Assembly: GCA_964519405.1 (NCBI GenBank)
Contig: CAZFLA010000041.1
Span: 1-24,575 of the forward strand
Length of the DNA: 24,575 bases
Source: G963677485 sp964519405
GTDB taxonomy: Bacteria > Armatimonadota > HRBIN16
Direction of reading: 5' to 3'
The position numbers and the translations under genes were made by a program. Of this stretch, positions 1 through 7,352 are shown in pieces; positions within the stretch are counted from its first letter, which is position 1; each line of letters opens with the position of its first letter. A model generated the notes under the pieces. The model saw only the letters and a list, made by a program, of their open reading frames with translations, made no database searches and was not told the origin of the DNA.

Positions 1-996
1 CCCAAAACATCGGGCGCCAAAGGCGTATTGCGAACCGACAGTGAATGTGCGGGTGGTATAGGCTACACCGTATATGCCGATTACCTTTGCCATGAAGCCT
101 TATTGGGATTAGCTGAGATGGCTGATGCGGCTGGTGAAGCAGATAAGGCCAGCCTCTGGAGGGCAACCGCTAAGCGTCTAGAGGACGGAATCAATAAATA
201 CTACATCGTCAACGACAAAACCTACGGCAAGATGTGGACCTTGGAGAGCTCGGGATGGCCTACTCAGAGCACCGTGTTCGGTCCAGTTATCGTGCAAAGT
301 GACCGAGCTGGTTTCTTGCCCGAAGATGGACGCGCTGATTGGCGTGCGATTACGGAAGGCAACTTCAATAGAACTCTGAAGGTGTATAAACCACTGGGAT
401 TTTATGGAGTGGCGATGGGATACGGCCAGGGCTTCACCACCCAAGCGGCGCTGCTGTTGGATCGCATGAAAGAGGCCGACATCATGTTGGATTGGGCTGC
501 TCGGTTGACATATGACCCTCGCCAGGGAGCCTACATCGTACCCGAAGGATCCGAGATGCATCCCGATGGCAAGCACTGGCACCGCACAGGCGACCTCGGT
601 AACGGCGTGCAGGAAGCCGAAATCGTGAAGGCGATCAGACTGGTTGTTGGCATAGATGACACCAACCCGCACCGTATTGGTATCTACCCGCGCATGCCGT
701 ATGGCTGGAGCAAGATCACCGCGAACCTGCCGGTGCTCATCGGTAATGGCGGCAGCAAGATCAACATGAGCTATACTCTCGTGCGTGAAGGCCAGAAGAT
801 GGTGATGAACCTCAAACCTAGTGCACAGGTGAGCGGTGTGGCTTTCCGTATAGGCCCGTTCGCGAAAAAGCCATCTGGAAGCGTCAAGACCGGGGTGGCT
901 GCGCTGACCTCTAGCGTGAAGCAGAGCGGAGATAGCTGGTGGGTGAGCTTTAACTGCGATATCCCGCAGACAGGGCTCGTGCTCAGCGTGCAGTAG
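1..996 (+). CDS. Six-hairpin glycosidase-like protein, C-terminal part (5' end outside window)
   Basis: The frame is open from base 1 to a TAG at 994-996, so about 331 C-terminal residues are visible and the true start lies upstream. It is a clear paralog of the next gene: both carry GYGQG followed by an alanine/leucine-rich helix, then a VPEG...DG..W.R.GDLGN block, then a GxDDT segment and a final beta-rich part (IGPF, SGVAFRIGPF). Alternating hydrophobic helices with GYGQG and W-rich turns fit an (alpha/alpha)6 barrel as in trehalase-type and GH63-type enzymes, followed by a C-terminal beta-sandwich. The substrate cannot be told from sequence. The glutamate in VPEG and the aspartate in GDLGN are conserved between the two copies and are candidate active-site residues. 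The next start is 80 bases downstream, so the two probably share a transcript. Fold assignment is moderately sure; enzyme activity is inferred. Confidence 0.7.
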   Translation, partial: PKTSGAKGVLRTDSECAGGIGYTVYADYLCHEALLGLAEMADAAGEADKASLWRATAKRLEDGINKYYIVNDKTYGKMWTLESSGWPTQSTVFGPVIVQSDRAGFLPEDGRADWRAITEGNFNRTLKVYKPLGFYGVAMGYGQGFTTQAALLLDRMKEADIMLDWAARLTYDPRQGAYIVPEGSEMHPDGKHWHRTGDLGNGVQEAEIVKAIRLVVGIDDTNPHRIGIYPRMPYGWSKITANLPVLIGNGGSKINMSYTLVREGQKMVMNLKPSAQVSGVAFRIGPFAKKPSGSVKTGVAALTSSVKQSGDSWWVSFNCDIPQTGLVLSVQ

Positions 997-1003
997 AAGG
1001 ATG

Positions 1004-1042
1004 TGCATGGCCGCTGTGCTGCTAAGCATTTGCGGCCATGCA
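1004..1042 (+). other. Strong intergenic hairpin between the two glycosidase-like genes
   Basis: An 11-base perfect inverted repeat (TGCATGGCCGC at 1004-1014, GCGGCCATGCA at 1032-1042) encloses a further GTGCT/AGCAT pairing with a GCTA loop. It begins 7 bases after the stop of the upstream gene. No real T tract follows (only TTTG), so it is a poor rho-independent terminator. A 3'-end stabiliser, a partial attenuator or an operator are all possible. It contains the ATG at 1038, which argues against that codon as the start of the next gene. Confidence 0.6.
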
Positions 1043-1076
1043 TGCGTTTGTAAGTGATAGAGATGAAGGGAACCAA

Positions 1077-3899
1077 ATGATACAGATCATTGTGTTAGTC
1101 TTGCTGCTATGCGGCAGCGCGATGTGCCATGCCGCGGATTACTACTGTGTTGAGCCGCCAACTCAACAAACCGGGGCGTGGACATCAGTCATGTGGACCA
1201 TTGGCGGAGGGCAACAAAAGCTGCTGCTGAACTCTTATGTTCAAGGCGAATCGCGCACCGGGATATTGCGCAGCCGCGACTTCACCTGCCCTGCATCATT
1301 AAGCTTTCGGTTAGCTGGTCACAGCCACAAGAACGCCAACTACGTGAAGTTGATTGATGCTCAGAATGACCAGGAGCTTATGTCGCTGCCCGCACTAGGG
1401 CGCGATGAGGCGCTGCCGGTTGTGTGGGATACTTCAAAATGGCAGGGATGTCAAGTGCGTATGGAGGTTATTGACGGCGACGACGGCGCTTCTTGGGCGT
1501 GGATATGCATCGGAGACATGCAGCCTGAATTGGTGCCTATGCCCACAGAAGCAGGAAAGCTGCCCGATGGCTGGACAGAAGTGCCTCAGCCGATGCAGCA
1601 GACAACCATCGAAGGGGTACCTTTCAAGTCGCGATCGATCATGTGGTCACCAGGTCGCGAGGGCGATAAGCTGACGATACCCCTGAAGGGTGTTGAAGCT
1701 GATTATCTATACCTTGCGGGCGGGACATATATCCCCGATGAATCGCAGCCTGGATGGGGCGGTACCGATGACAGCATCTGCCACTTCGTCGGCGATAATG
1801 TGGGCGATCTGCGCATCCATTATGCCAATGGCTCTGTGGATACCATCCCCTTAAGCTTTGGGTTCACCGTATGGTGGCGTGCTCCATGGCAGCGGTCGCC
1901 CGAGCCGTTCATCGGCGATACCGATGAGGCGAAGGCCATGCGAAAGTCGCTGTGCGTATACTGCCCGGACTGGCAGAAACCTTGGCTGATGCGCATTAAA
2001 CTGCGCAAGTCTGAGGTGAGCCAGCTTGAATTGGTTGATAACGCCGGTAAAACCGGCTACATGCAGCTTCAAGGTATTAGCTTCGGCGACTGCCGAAAGA
2101 TGCCCGCTTCTGATACCGCCGTATCTGGTGGTCAGATGAGTGCGGCTTTTACCCAGTGGCTGACCGATCATACTATCAGCTCTGCCAACCCGCTGTCCGT
2201 TCAGCGTAAACAGGCGCTGAAGAATCTGCAGCTGCTGTGCGATACCTACCCATCAGACCTTACGCCGGCATCTGTGCGCAAAACCGCGGATCAAAACCCT
2301 CCGCAACAGTTCAGTGGCCCTGAGCTGAGCTTTGATGGCCCTGCCGATGCGCTGATCATGAGCTATGTGTATCAAGAAAACAACGCGGAGCTGTTGATCC
2401 GTGTCGACCCCGACGGTATGGTGCATGAATCCAATAAGGAAGCCGACAACTACGGCGCGTTTGGCGGCATCACACCAAAACTGGGGCCGTTCTACACGGC
2501 GGCATACACACGCAACCGAGCGGCTCTGCTGCTTGCGAATGCAGGCATCTTGATTCCTGCCAACGCCGCGGTGAATTTCTGGGATAAGTGGCTGATGTAC
2601 TTCCCCAAGTCGTATCCTGAGCTGCAGATGGGCGGTAAACCGGTGCCAGGTCATGCCACAGTCATCGCCAATCAGCCCCATGTCTACTTCGACAGTCTCA
2701 GCAAAGTTGGCTGGCCAACCGCATTCAAGACTCGCGATTACGGCAACCCCGAAACCGATGGTCACGGCATGCTGATGCTGAACAGATACCGGGTGTGGAT
2801 CAAAGAGGGGCGATCGACGCAGTGGATCCGCGACCATTGGGATGCACTCAAGGAAGCCGCAGAATGGATACCCTGGGCACTGGATAATCCTGAACTCTCG
2901 CTCTGCCGCAATGGACTGCTGTATGCCGAAAGCGAGGGCGGGATGCAGATGCCCACCGTGTTCTGCGATACCCCCAACTACTACGGGCTGCTGGCATATG
3001 CCGAAATGGCAGAAGCGATTGGTGAGAACCAGTTGGCTGAGCGCTGGAAGGCGACGGCCGCTCGGTTGAAGCAGGCCATGGATGCCTATTATCCTGTGGA
3101 AAACAAACCCTTCGGTAAAACCTGGCAGCCCTCGGAGCGGCTTTGGGGTTCGGGCGATGCAAATAACGCCCCGCTGCTGTTTGCTGCGGACTTATGGGGT
3201 TACGATGCCGCACATGCCATGGATCCTGCCTGGCTGCAGATCAGTAAAAACACGCATCAACAGCAGATGGCTCGCAAGAAGCCTGCCGGATGTTCCCCAA
3301 CCGGGTTTGGTTACGGACAGGGTTTAGCTGCCCAGTCGGCTCTGCTGCTTGATGAAATGGATGATGCCTCGCTGCTGCTGGAGTGGATGGCGAAATTGTG
3401 CTACGCACCTCGGCAGAAGCACCCCTTTAGGGTACCAGAGGGAGCTACCGTGAAGTCGGATGGCTCTGTGTGGAGACGCTGGGGCGACCTTGGCAACCTC
3501 TACCAGATGGATGAAGCTGTATACGCTTGCCAGATAATGGCGGGTGTGGATGACACATCGCAGCAGGAGCTAAAGCTGATGCCGCGTATCCCGTTGGCCT
3601 GGAAGAGCATCCGTTATTCGGATTGGCCAGCCGTTGTAACAAGCAGCGGACGGTTATCTACGGTGAAAATCAGCCTAAAGATGGAGTGCGGCTCCAACGG
3701 ACCGACTGCGGTTGATGTCAAATCCAGCGCGCCGGTTGATGCGATAGCGGTGCGCATCGGGCCGTTCACGAGTGATGACGCAGCACAACAGATGACAGCC
3801 AAGATGAAAGCTAAAGGCTGGGCAGTGACACAGACCACTAGTGGGCATGTGAACAAGAAGCCAGCCATATGGCTGTGGCTAAGGGGTTCGTTGAAGTAG
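1077..3899 (+). CDS. Secreted six-hairpin glycosidase-like protein, 940 aa
   Basis: I start at ATG 1077 because GAAGGGA lies 5 bases upstream and the next residues form a signal peptide (MIQIIVLVLLLCGSAMCHA, cleavage near AMCHA|AD). The longer reading from ATG 1038 starts inside a hairpin and spoils the signal. Residues about 20-150 look like a beta-sandwich carbohydrate-binding-like domain (VKLID..., VRMEVIDGDDGASWAWI), and 165-330 form a second beta-rich domain (LRIHYANGSVDTIPLSFG). From about 410 to 860 the protein is helical with GYGQG and VPEG...GDLGN, the six-hairpin barrel shared with the preceding gene. The last ~80 residues are again beta-rich. It probably acts outside the inner membrane on a glycan or glycosylated compound. 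The upstream paralog and the terminator at 3928 close the unit. Exact GH family is not assigned. Confidence 0.75.
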   Translation: MIQIIVLVLLLCGSAMCHAADYYCVEPPTQQTGAWTSVMWTIGGGQQKLLLNSYVQGESRTGILRSRDFTCPASLSFRLAGHSHKNANYVKLIDAQNDQELMSLPALGRDEALPVVWDTSKWQGCQVRMEVIDGDDGASWAWICIGDMQPELVPMPTEAGKLPDGWTEVPQPMQQTTIEGVPFKSRSIMWSPGREGDKLTIPLKGVEADYLYLAGGTYIPDESQPGWGGTDDSICHFVGDNVGDLRIHYANGSVDTIPLSFGFTVWWRAPWQRSPEPFIGDTDEAKAMRKSLCVYCPDWQKPWLMRIKLRKSEVSQLELVDNAGKTGYMQLQGISFGDCRKMPASDTAVSGGQMSAAFTQWLTDHTISSANPLSVQRKQALKNLQLLCDTYPSDLTPASVRKTADQNPPQQFSGPELSFDGPADALIMSYVYQENNAELLIRVDPDGMVHESNKEADNYGAFGGITPKLGPFYTAAYTRNRAALLLANAGILIPANAAVNFWDKWLMYFPKSYPELQMGGKPVPGHATVIANQPHVYFDSLSKVGWPTAFKTRDYGNPETDGHGMLMLNRYRVWIKEGRSTQWIRDHWDALKEAAEWIPWALDNPELSLCRNGLLYAESEGGMQMPTVFCDTPNYYGLLAYAEMAEAIGENQLAERWKATAARLKQAMDAYYPVENKPFGKTWQPSERLWGSGDANNAPLLFAADLWGYDAAHAMDPAWLQISKNTHQQQMARKKPAGCSPTGFGYGQGLAAQSALLLDEMDDASLLLEWMAKLCYAPRQKHPFRVPEGATVKSDGSVWRRWGDLGNLYQMDEAVYACQIMAGVDDTSQQELKLMPRIPLAWKSIRYSDWPAVVTSSGRLSTVKISLKMECGSNGPTAVDVKSSAPVDAIAVRIGPFTSDDAAQQMTAKMKAKGWAVTQTTSGHVNKKPAIWLWLRGSLK

Positions 3900-3927
3900 C
3901 TTTCCGCTATACCGTATGACCATCACG

Positions 3928-3960
3928 AAACCGGATGTGCTGAAAATGCACCTCCGGTTT
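3928..3960 (+). terminator. Rho-independent terminator after the glycosidase-like pair
   Basis: AAACCGG (3928-3934) pairs with CCGGTTT (3954-3960); inside this GTGC (3937-3940) pairs with GCAC around a TGAAAAT loop, and TTCTTTG follows. It lies 29 bases past the stop of the upstream gene and separates it from the CHB_HEX_C array. The opposite strand has an A-rich 5' flank only, so it works mainly for plus-strand transcripts. Confidence 0.75.
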
Positions 3961-4009
3961 TCTTTGTCCAGAGCAACAATATGTTGTAAACGATGGGCGA
4001 GATCGGGTA

Positions 4010-4044
4010 ACATAAAACCGTCAACAAGCGTCTGCTGTTTATGT
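4010..4044. repeat. Inverted repeat upstream of copy 1
   Basis: ACATAAA (4010-4016) and TTTATGT (4038-4044) are a 7-base inverted repeat with a 21-base spacer, 48 bases before the chosen start of copy 1. It is not found before copies 2 and 3. It may be a regulator site for the array or chance in an AT-richer stretch. Confidence 0.3.
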
Positions 4045-4091
4045 ATGACGCGGTATAGATGAATATCAATGGCCCGGAAACAAGGTGGTAT

Positions 4092-5657
4092 ATGATGAAT
4101 GGCGCTACAGTAAAGAAGATTCTTAAGCGTGTGGTTATCGGAGCTGCTCTGCTGGGGCTCGGTTATTACCTGTATACCAGGCCAGAACAGCTGCGCAGCG
4201 CGCATTATGTAGCAGAAGTATATAGCTGTCCCCGCATGGCCGACCAGACACATCCATCTGCTGACTTCACCCCATACAATACCCCGGATGGATTTATCAT
4301 CCTAAAATCACCAGATCTAGGTAGTTCAGCTAAACAAACGATATTGACTGCAATGAAAGTTGACGATAGGGGATCGGTTGCGTGGAGATACCAGCTCAGT
4401 TCCCTTATTTCGGCAGGATGGTATAGAGCCAAGCAGATGCCTAACGGTGACGTTGTTGTGACAGGTTACACGTCAGGTTCATTCGCACAAAAGCATGTTA
4501 AGGCAGAGCCGCCAGAGCACCCGTTTGTGATGAGGTTGAGCAAACATGGCAAGTTGGTATGGCAACATGAATTGGAATCCGCTGCTCAGCAAATTGTGGA
4601 TGTCAGCAATGAGCGCATTCTTCTATACCAGCAAACTGATGAGATTGGTAAAGTCTGCTTGTTGAATGCTTCTGGCAAGATAATACTCCAACAAACATTG
4701 AGCAAACCAAACCGTGAAAAAACAATGAGGCAGATAATTCGGATGTATCAACCCGCTGTAGGTAATGACGCCGCGTTATCAGCGAGGATACAAAACATAA
4801 TTCGTAAAGCCGAATACGGAAGTGATCCAGAAGATTCTTTTGCCCAGATAGATGGCAAAGATTACACTATTTATTCACGGGATGTTTCCGCTAATCGTGG
4901 GGATATCGTCCTCACACGATTTGATGATGGTAAGGAGATCGATGTGGCGTCAGTGTCAGGACACAAGGGCCTGACACATGCATTTGTGCCCTCGTTTGTG
5001 GGCTCTGCTGGTTCATTGGCATGGTTCACGGTAGATGCAGATGCGGCGAGCGATGCCATGACTTCAGACAAATATAACAGCTGGAAGTGGTATAGCTGGT
5101 CAGCTCTTTATGAAACAGACGGACATACGGCTCGGAAACTTCTGGATCTCGGACGAGGTAACCATGCTTTTGGTTACGATGTGAGTTACACCTCACGCAG
5201 CGACGGCAGCTATGTCATCTACGCAAAACGCGATGGTCAAAAGGGCAATGGTGTCTTCTATGCGTATAACGCCTCGGGTGTGTTGATTAGCCGATATCAG
5301 CTGCCCGGTGTTATCTGGCAAGTGCAGATGCATCCGCATTTAAACCTCATCGTAGTATCGAAATTCGACAAGACCGTTCGGAAACTGCGAGCGTGCACCA
5401 TGTCACTGCCGACGGTGGCATGTCCAACCGTCAAACTCATCAACGGTCAGACTCTGGGCAGCCATCAGATCACCATGGAGTGCACCACACCGGACGCCGA
5501 CATCTACTACACCACCGACGGCAAAGCGCCATCGCGCGATGGTATGCGCTATGTCCGTCCGATGAACCTCGATCGCAATGTGAAGCTCAAAGTGGGTGCT
5601 TTCAAACCCGGTATGCTGCCGAGTGTCTGCCGAGAGGTTTCATTCAAAGCGCCGTAA
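4092..5657 (+). CDS. Membrane-anchored propeller-like protein with C-terminal CHB_HEX_C domain, copy 1 (521 aa)
   Basis: The start at 4092 (or 4095; two ATGs in a row) follows AAGGTGG and matches the N-termini of the two downstream copies; an ATG at 4059 in frame lacks a ribosome binding site. Residues about 8-28 form one membrane helix after a basic stretch (KKILKR), then the chain is extracytoplasmic. Residues 50-440 hold repeated beta-type motifs (VAWRYQ, PNGDVVVTG, GKLVWQHE, LLNASGK, RSDGSYVIYAKRDG, YAYNASG) as in PQQ-like propellers. The last ~75 residues (SLPTVACPTVKL, YYTTDGKAPSRD, LKVGAFKPG) match the CHB_HEX_C_1-type fold known from chitobiases and other surface proteins. No catalytic motif is seen, so an adhesive or glycan-binding surface role is likely but inferred. 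A ~190-base leader separates it from the upstream gene. Confidence 0.8.
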   Translation: MMNGATVKKILKRVVIGAALLGLGYYLYTRPEQLRSAHYVAEVYSCPRMADQTHPSADFTPYNTPDGFIILKSPDLGSSAKQTILTAMKVDDRGSVAWRYQLSSLISAGWYRAKQMPNGDVVVTGYTSGSFAQKHVKAEPPEHPFVMRLSKHGKLVWQHELESAAQQIVDVSNERILLYQQTDEIGKVCLLNASGKIILQQTLSKPNREKTMRQIIRMYQPAVGNDAALSARIQNIIRKAEYGSDPEDSFAQIDGKDYTIYSRDVSANRGDIVLTRFDDGKEIDVASVSGHKGLTHAFVPSFVGSAGSLAWFTVDADAASDAMTSDKYNSWKWYSWSALYETDGHTARKLLDLGRGNHAFGYDVSYTSRSDGSYVIYAKRDGQKGNGVFYAYNASGVLISRYQLPGVIWQVQMHPHLNLIVVSKFDKTVRKLRACTMSLPTVACPTVKLINGQTLGSHQITMECTTPDADIYYTTDGKAPSRDGMRYVRPMNLDRNVKLKVGAFKPGMLPSVCREVSFKAP

Positions 5658-5708
5658 GTAACAATTTTACATGCATGAAAGTCAGATATCCAAACAAGGC
5701 GGTTTACT
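5658..5708 (+). repeat. Duplicated intergenic leader before copy 2
   Basis: This 51-base gap aligns with the 54-base gap before copy 3 at 7299-7352. Shared elements in order are TAACAAT just after the stop, ACATG...ATGAAAG, a GATA(T)CC block, AACAAGG and GGTT.ACTATGAAAGGT. The ribosome binding site AAGGCGG lies within it. No promoter or terminator is evident in the gap, so the three copies may be one transcript. Confidence 0.75.
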
Positions 5709-7298
5709 ATGAAAGGTCTGATATCGCGAAGTGTTGTGCTTTTCCTAGTGGTATACATTGTTCTCGCAGCAGGTTATTACCTTATGCATGAACATCAGAA
5801 ACCGGAAATACTGACAGGTCTTAAGTCCAGCACTAGCTCGCCTATACTTGGTAAATCTGGTGTTCATCTGCTGGAGATGCGGGATGTGTGCATACCGACA
5901 TCAGATGGATTTATCCTATTAGGCAATATGCCTGCGAATGCGGCCTCCAAACACAGCATTTCTACGACAACAGCCAACAAGCATGTGAAACATTTTGTGC
6001 TGAAGCTAGACTCCAAGGGCAAGGATGTGTGGAAGTATCAGTTTAGCACTGAAAACTCTACGGAGTTAAACAGTGCAATGCAGATGCCAAACGGCGATGT
6101 GGTCGTGTCTGGCCACGCCTTAGAAGAGCCGTCTGTAGCCCCACCGAAAGACGACAAGTTACCCGAACCGTCATTCATCATGCGCATCGATCGGTTTGGC
6201 AAACTGGTGTGGTTGAGTAAGGTTAGCCCATATGTGCCTAGTATTGCTGACGCAGATAATGGGCGTGTGTTTGTTTATCAGCAGAATACCAATTTTACAA
6301 AAGTCACATTGTTGGATTATTCGGGCAGGCTGCGGATGCAGCAGGTATTGGGTCAGTCTTCCAGCAATGACATCAAGCATGTCATCGAAGACTATGGTGT
6401 TGCCGCCAATGAACAACTTGCTTTATCTAGACGAATAGATAACGCCATGAAGCGGGTTGGTTACTTAAAGTATGATGTGATCTATCGCGTTCCGATACGC
6501 GGCAAAGAATATACAATTGATACAAGAAAAGCGACTAGCTCCGAAGGGATTGTTTCCTTAACACGGCTCGATAATAACCAAAAAGTTGATGTGTTGTCAG
6601 TAACAGGCCGTAAAAATGTTGAGAATAGTTTCACTGCTAAGTTTGTGGGCTCATCACAGTCAGTCGCATGGTTCACTGTAGAAGTAAACGCTGCATCCGA
6701 AGCCATGAATTCAGACGACAGTAACAGTTGGACCCGTCAAAACTGGTCGGCTTTGTATGTAACTGACGGGCACACCGCTCGCAAACTAGCAGAGCTCGGA
6801 CGAAGTTTCGGTGCTTTTGACTACGATGTGAGTTATACCTCACGCAGTGATGGCAGTTATGTGTTCTACATAAAACGCGGTGACAGAAAAAGTGGCGCTT
6901 TATATGCATTTAACGCCTCGGATGAACTGCTTAGCCGTTATCAGCTGCCTAGCGACATCAGTAATATACAGATGCACCCAAGTTTGAACTTAGTTGTGGT
7001 AGATACGGGCGAATTTGGCGAAGCGAGCTATAAAGCATATACAGCTTCGCTGCCTACAGTGGCATGTCCAACCGTTAAGCTCAAGGGCCAAACCCCGGGC
7101 AGCCGGCAGGTTGTAATGGAGTGCGCTACGCCTGGTGCCGATATCTACTACACCACCGATGGAAAATCGCCATCGCGTAACAGCACAAAATATACGGGTC
7201 CCGTGAAACTCGACGGCAGCGCAAAGCTTAAGGCTTGCGCGTTTAAGAAGGGGCTTCTGCCAAGCATCTGCCGTGAGGCTGCCATCAAAGCACCGTAA
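5709..7298 (+). CDS. Membrane-anchored propeller-like protein with C-terminal CHB_HEX_C domain, copy 2 (529 aa)
   Basis: ATG 5709 is preceded by AAGGCGG. The N-terminus MKGLISRSVVLFLVVYIVLAA is a basic start plus one hydrophobic helix, here read as an uncleaved anchor. The middle carries WKYQF, PNGDVVVSG, GKLVWLSK, DGHTARKL and RSDGSYVFYIKRGD, aligned with copies 1 and 3. The C-terminal ~75 residues contain YYTTDGKSPSRNSTKYT and LKACAFKKGLLPS of CHB_HEX_C type. In the middle (SVTGRKNVENSF, FVGSSQSVAWFTVEVNAAS) it departs from copies 1 and 3, which agree with each other; at the C-terminus it agrees with copy 3 almost base for base. A patchy pattern like this suggests conversion between copies. 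No enzymatic residues are recognised. Confidence 0.8.
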   Translation: MKGLISRSVVLFLVVYIVLAAGYYLMHEHQKPEILTGLKSSTSSPILGKSGVHLLEMRDVCIPTSDGFILLGNMPANAASKHSISTTTANKHVKHFVLKLDSKGKDVWKYQFSTENSTELNSAMQMPNGDVVVSGHALEEPSVAPPKDDKLPEPSFIMRIDRFGKLVWLSKVSPYVPSIADADNGRVFVYQQNTNFTKVTLLDYSGRLRMQQVLGQSSSNDIKHVIEDYGVAANEQLALSRRIDNAMKRVGYLKYDVIYRVPIRGKEYTIDTRKATSSEGIVSLTRLDNNQKVDVLSVTGRKNVENSFTAKFVGSSQSVAWFTVEVNAASEAMNSDDSNSWTRQNWSALYVTDGHTARKLAELGRSFGAFDYDVSYTSRSDGSYVFYIKRGDRKSGALYAFNASDELLSRYQLPSDISNIQMHPSLNLVVVDTGEFGEASYKAYTASLPTVACPTVKLKGQTPGSRQVVMECATPGADIYYTTDGKSPSRNSTKYTGPVKLDGSAKLKACAFKKGLLPSICREAAIKAP

Positions 7299-7352
7299 AT
7301 AACAATCACTGTTGTACATGAAAGCCCGATACCCAAAACAAGGGGGTTCACT
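7299..7352 (+). repeat. Duplicated intergenic leader before copy 3
   Basis: This 54-base gap is the second instance of the leader described before copy 2. It carries a stronger ribosome binding site, AAGGGGG, eight bases before ATG 7353. Confidence 0.75.

Noticed and set aside
178..1029. 283-aa minus-strand open frame opposite the first glycosidase-like gene
   Set aside because: Histidine- and serine-rich shadow of the plus-strand gene; no ribosome binding site or domain pattern.
1038..1076. ATG 1038 as start of the second glycosidase-like gene
   Set aside because: It lies in a hairpin, and the extension would bury the signal peptide; ATG 1077 has a good ribosome binding site.
3879..4253. 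124-aa minus-strand open frame across the terminator and leader of the CHB_HEX_C array
   Set aside because: It crosses the terminator and overlaps the start of copy 1; composition is not protein-like and there is no ribosome binding site.
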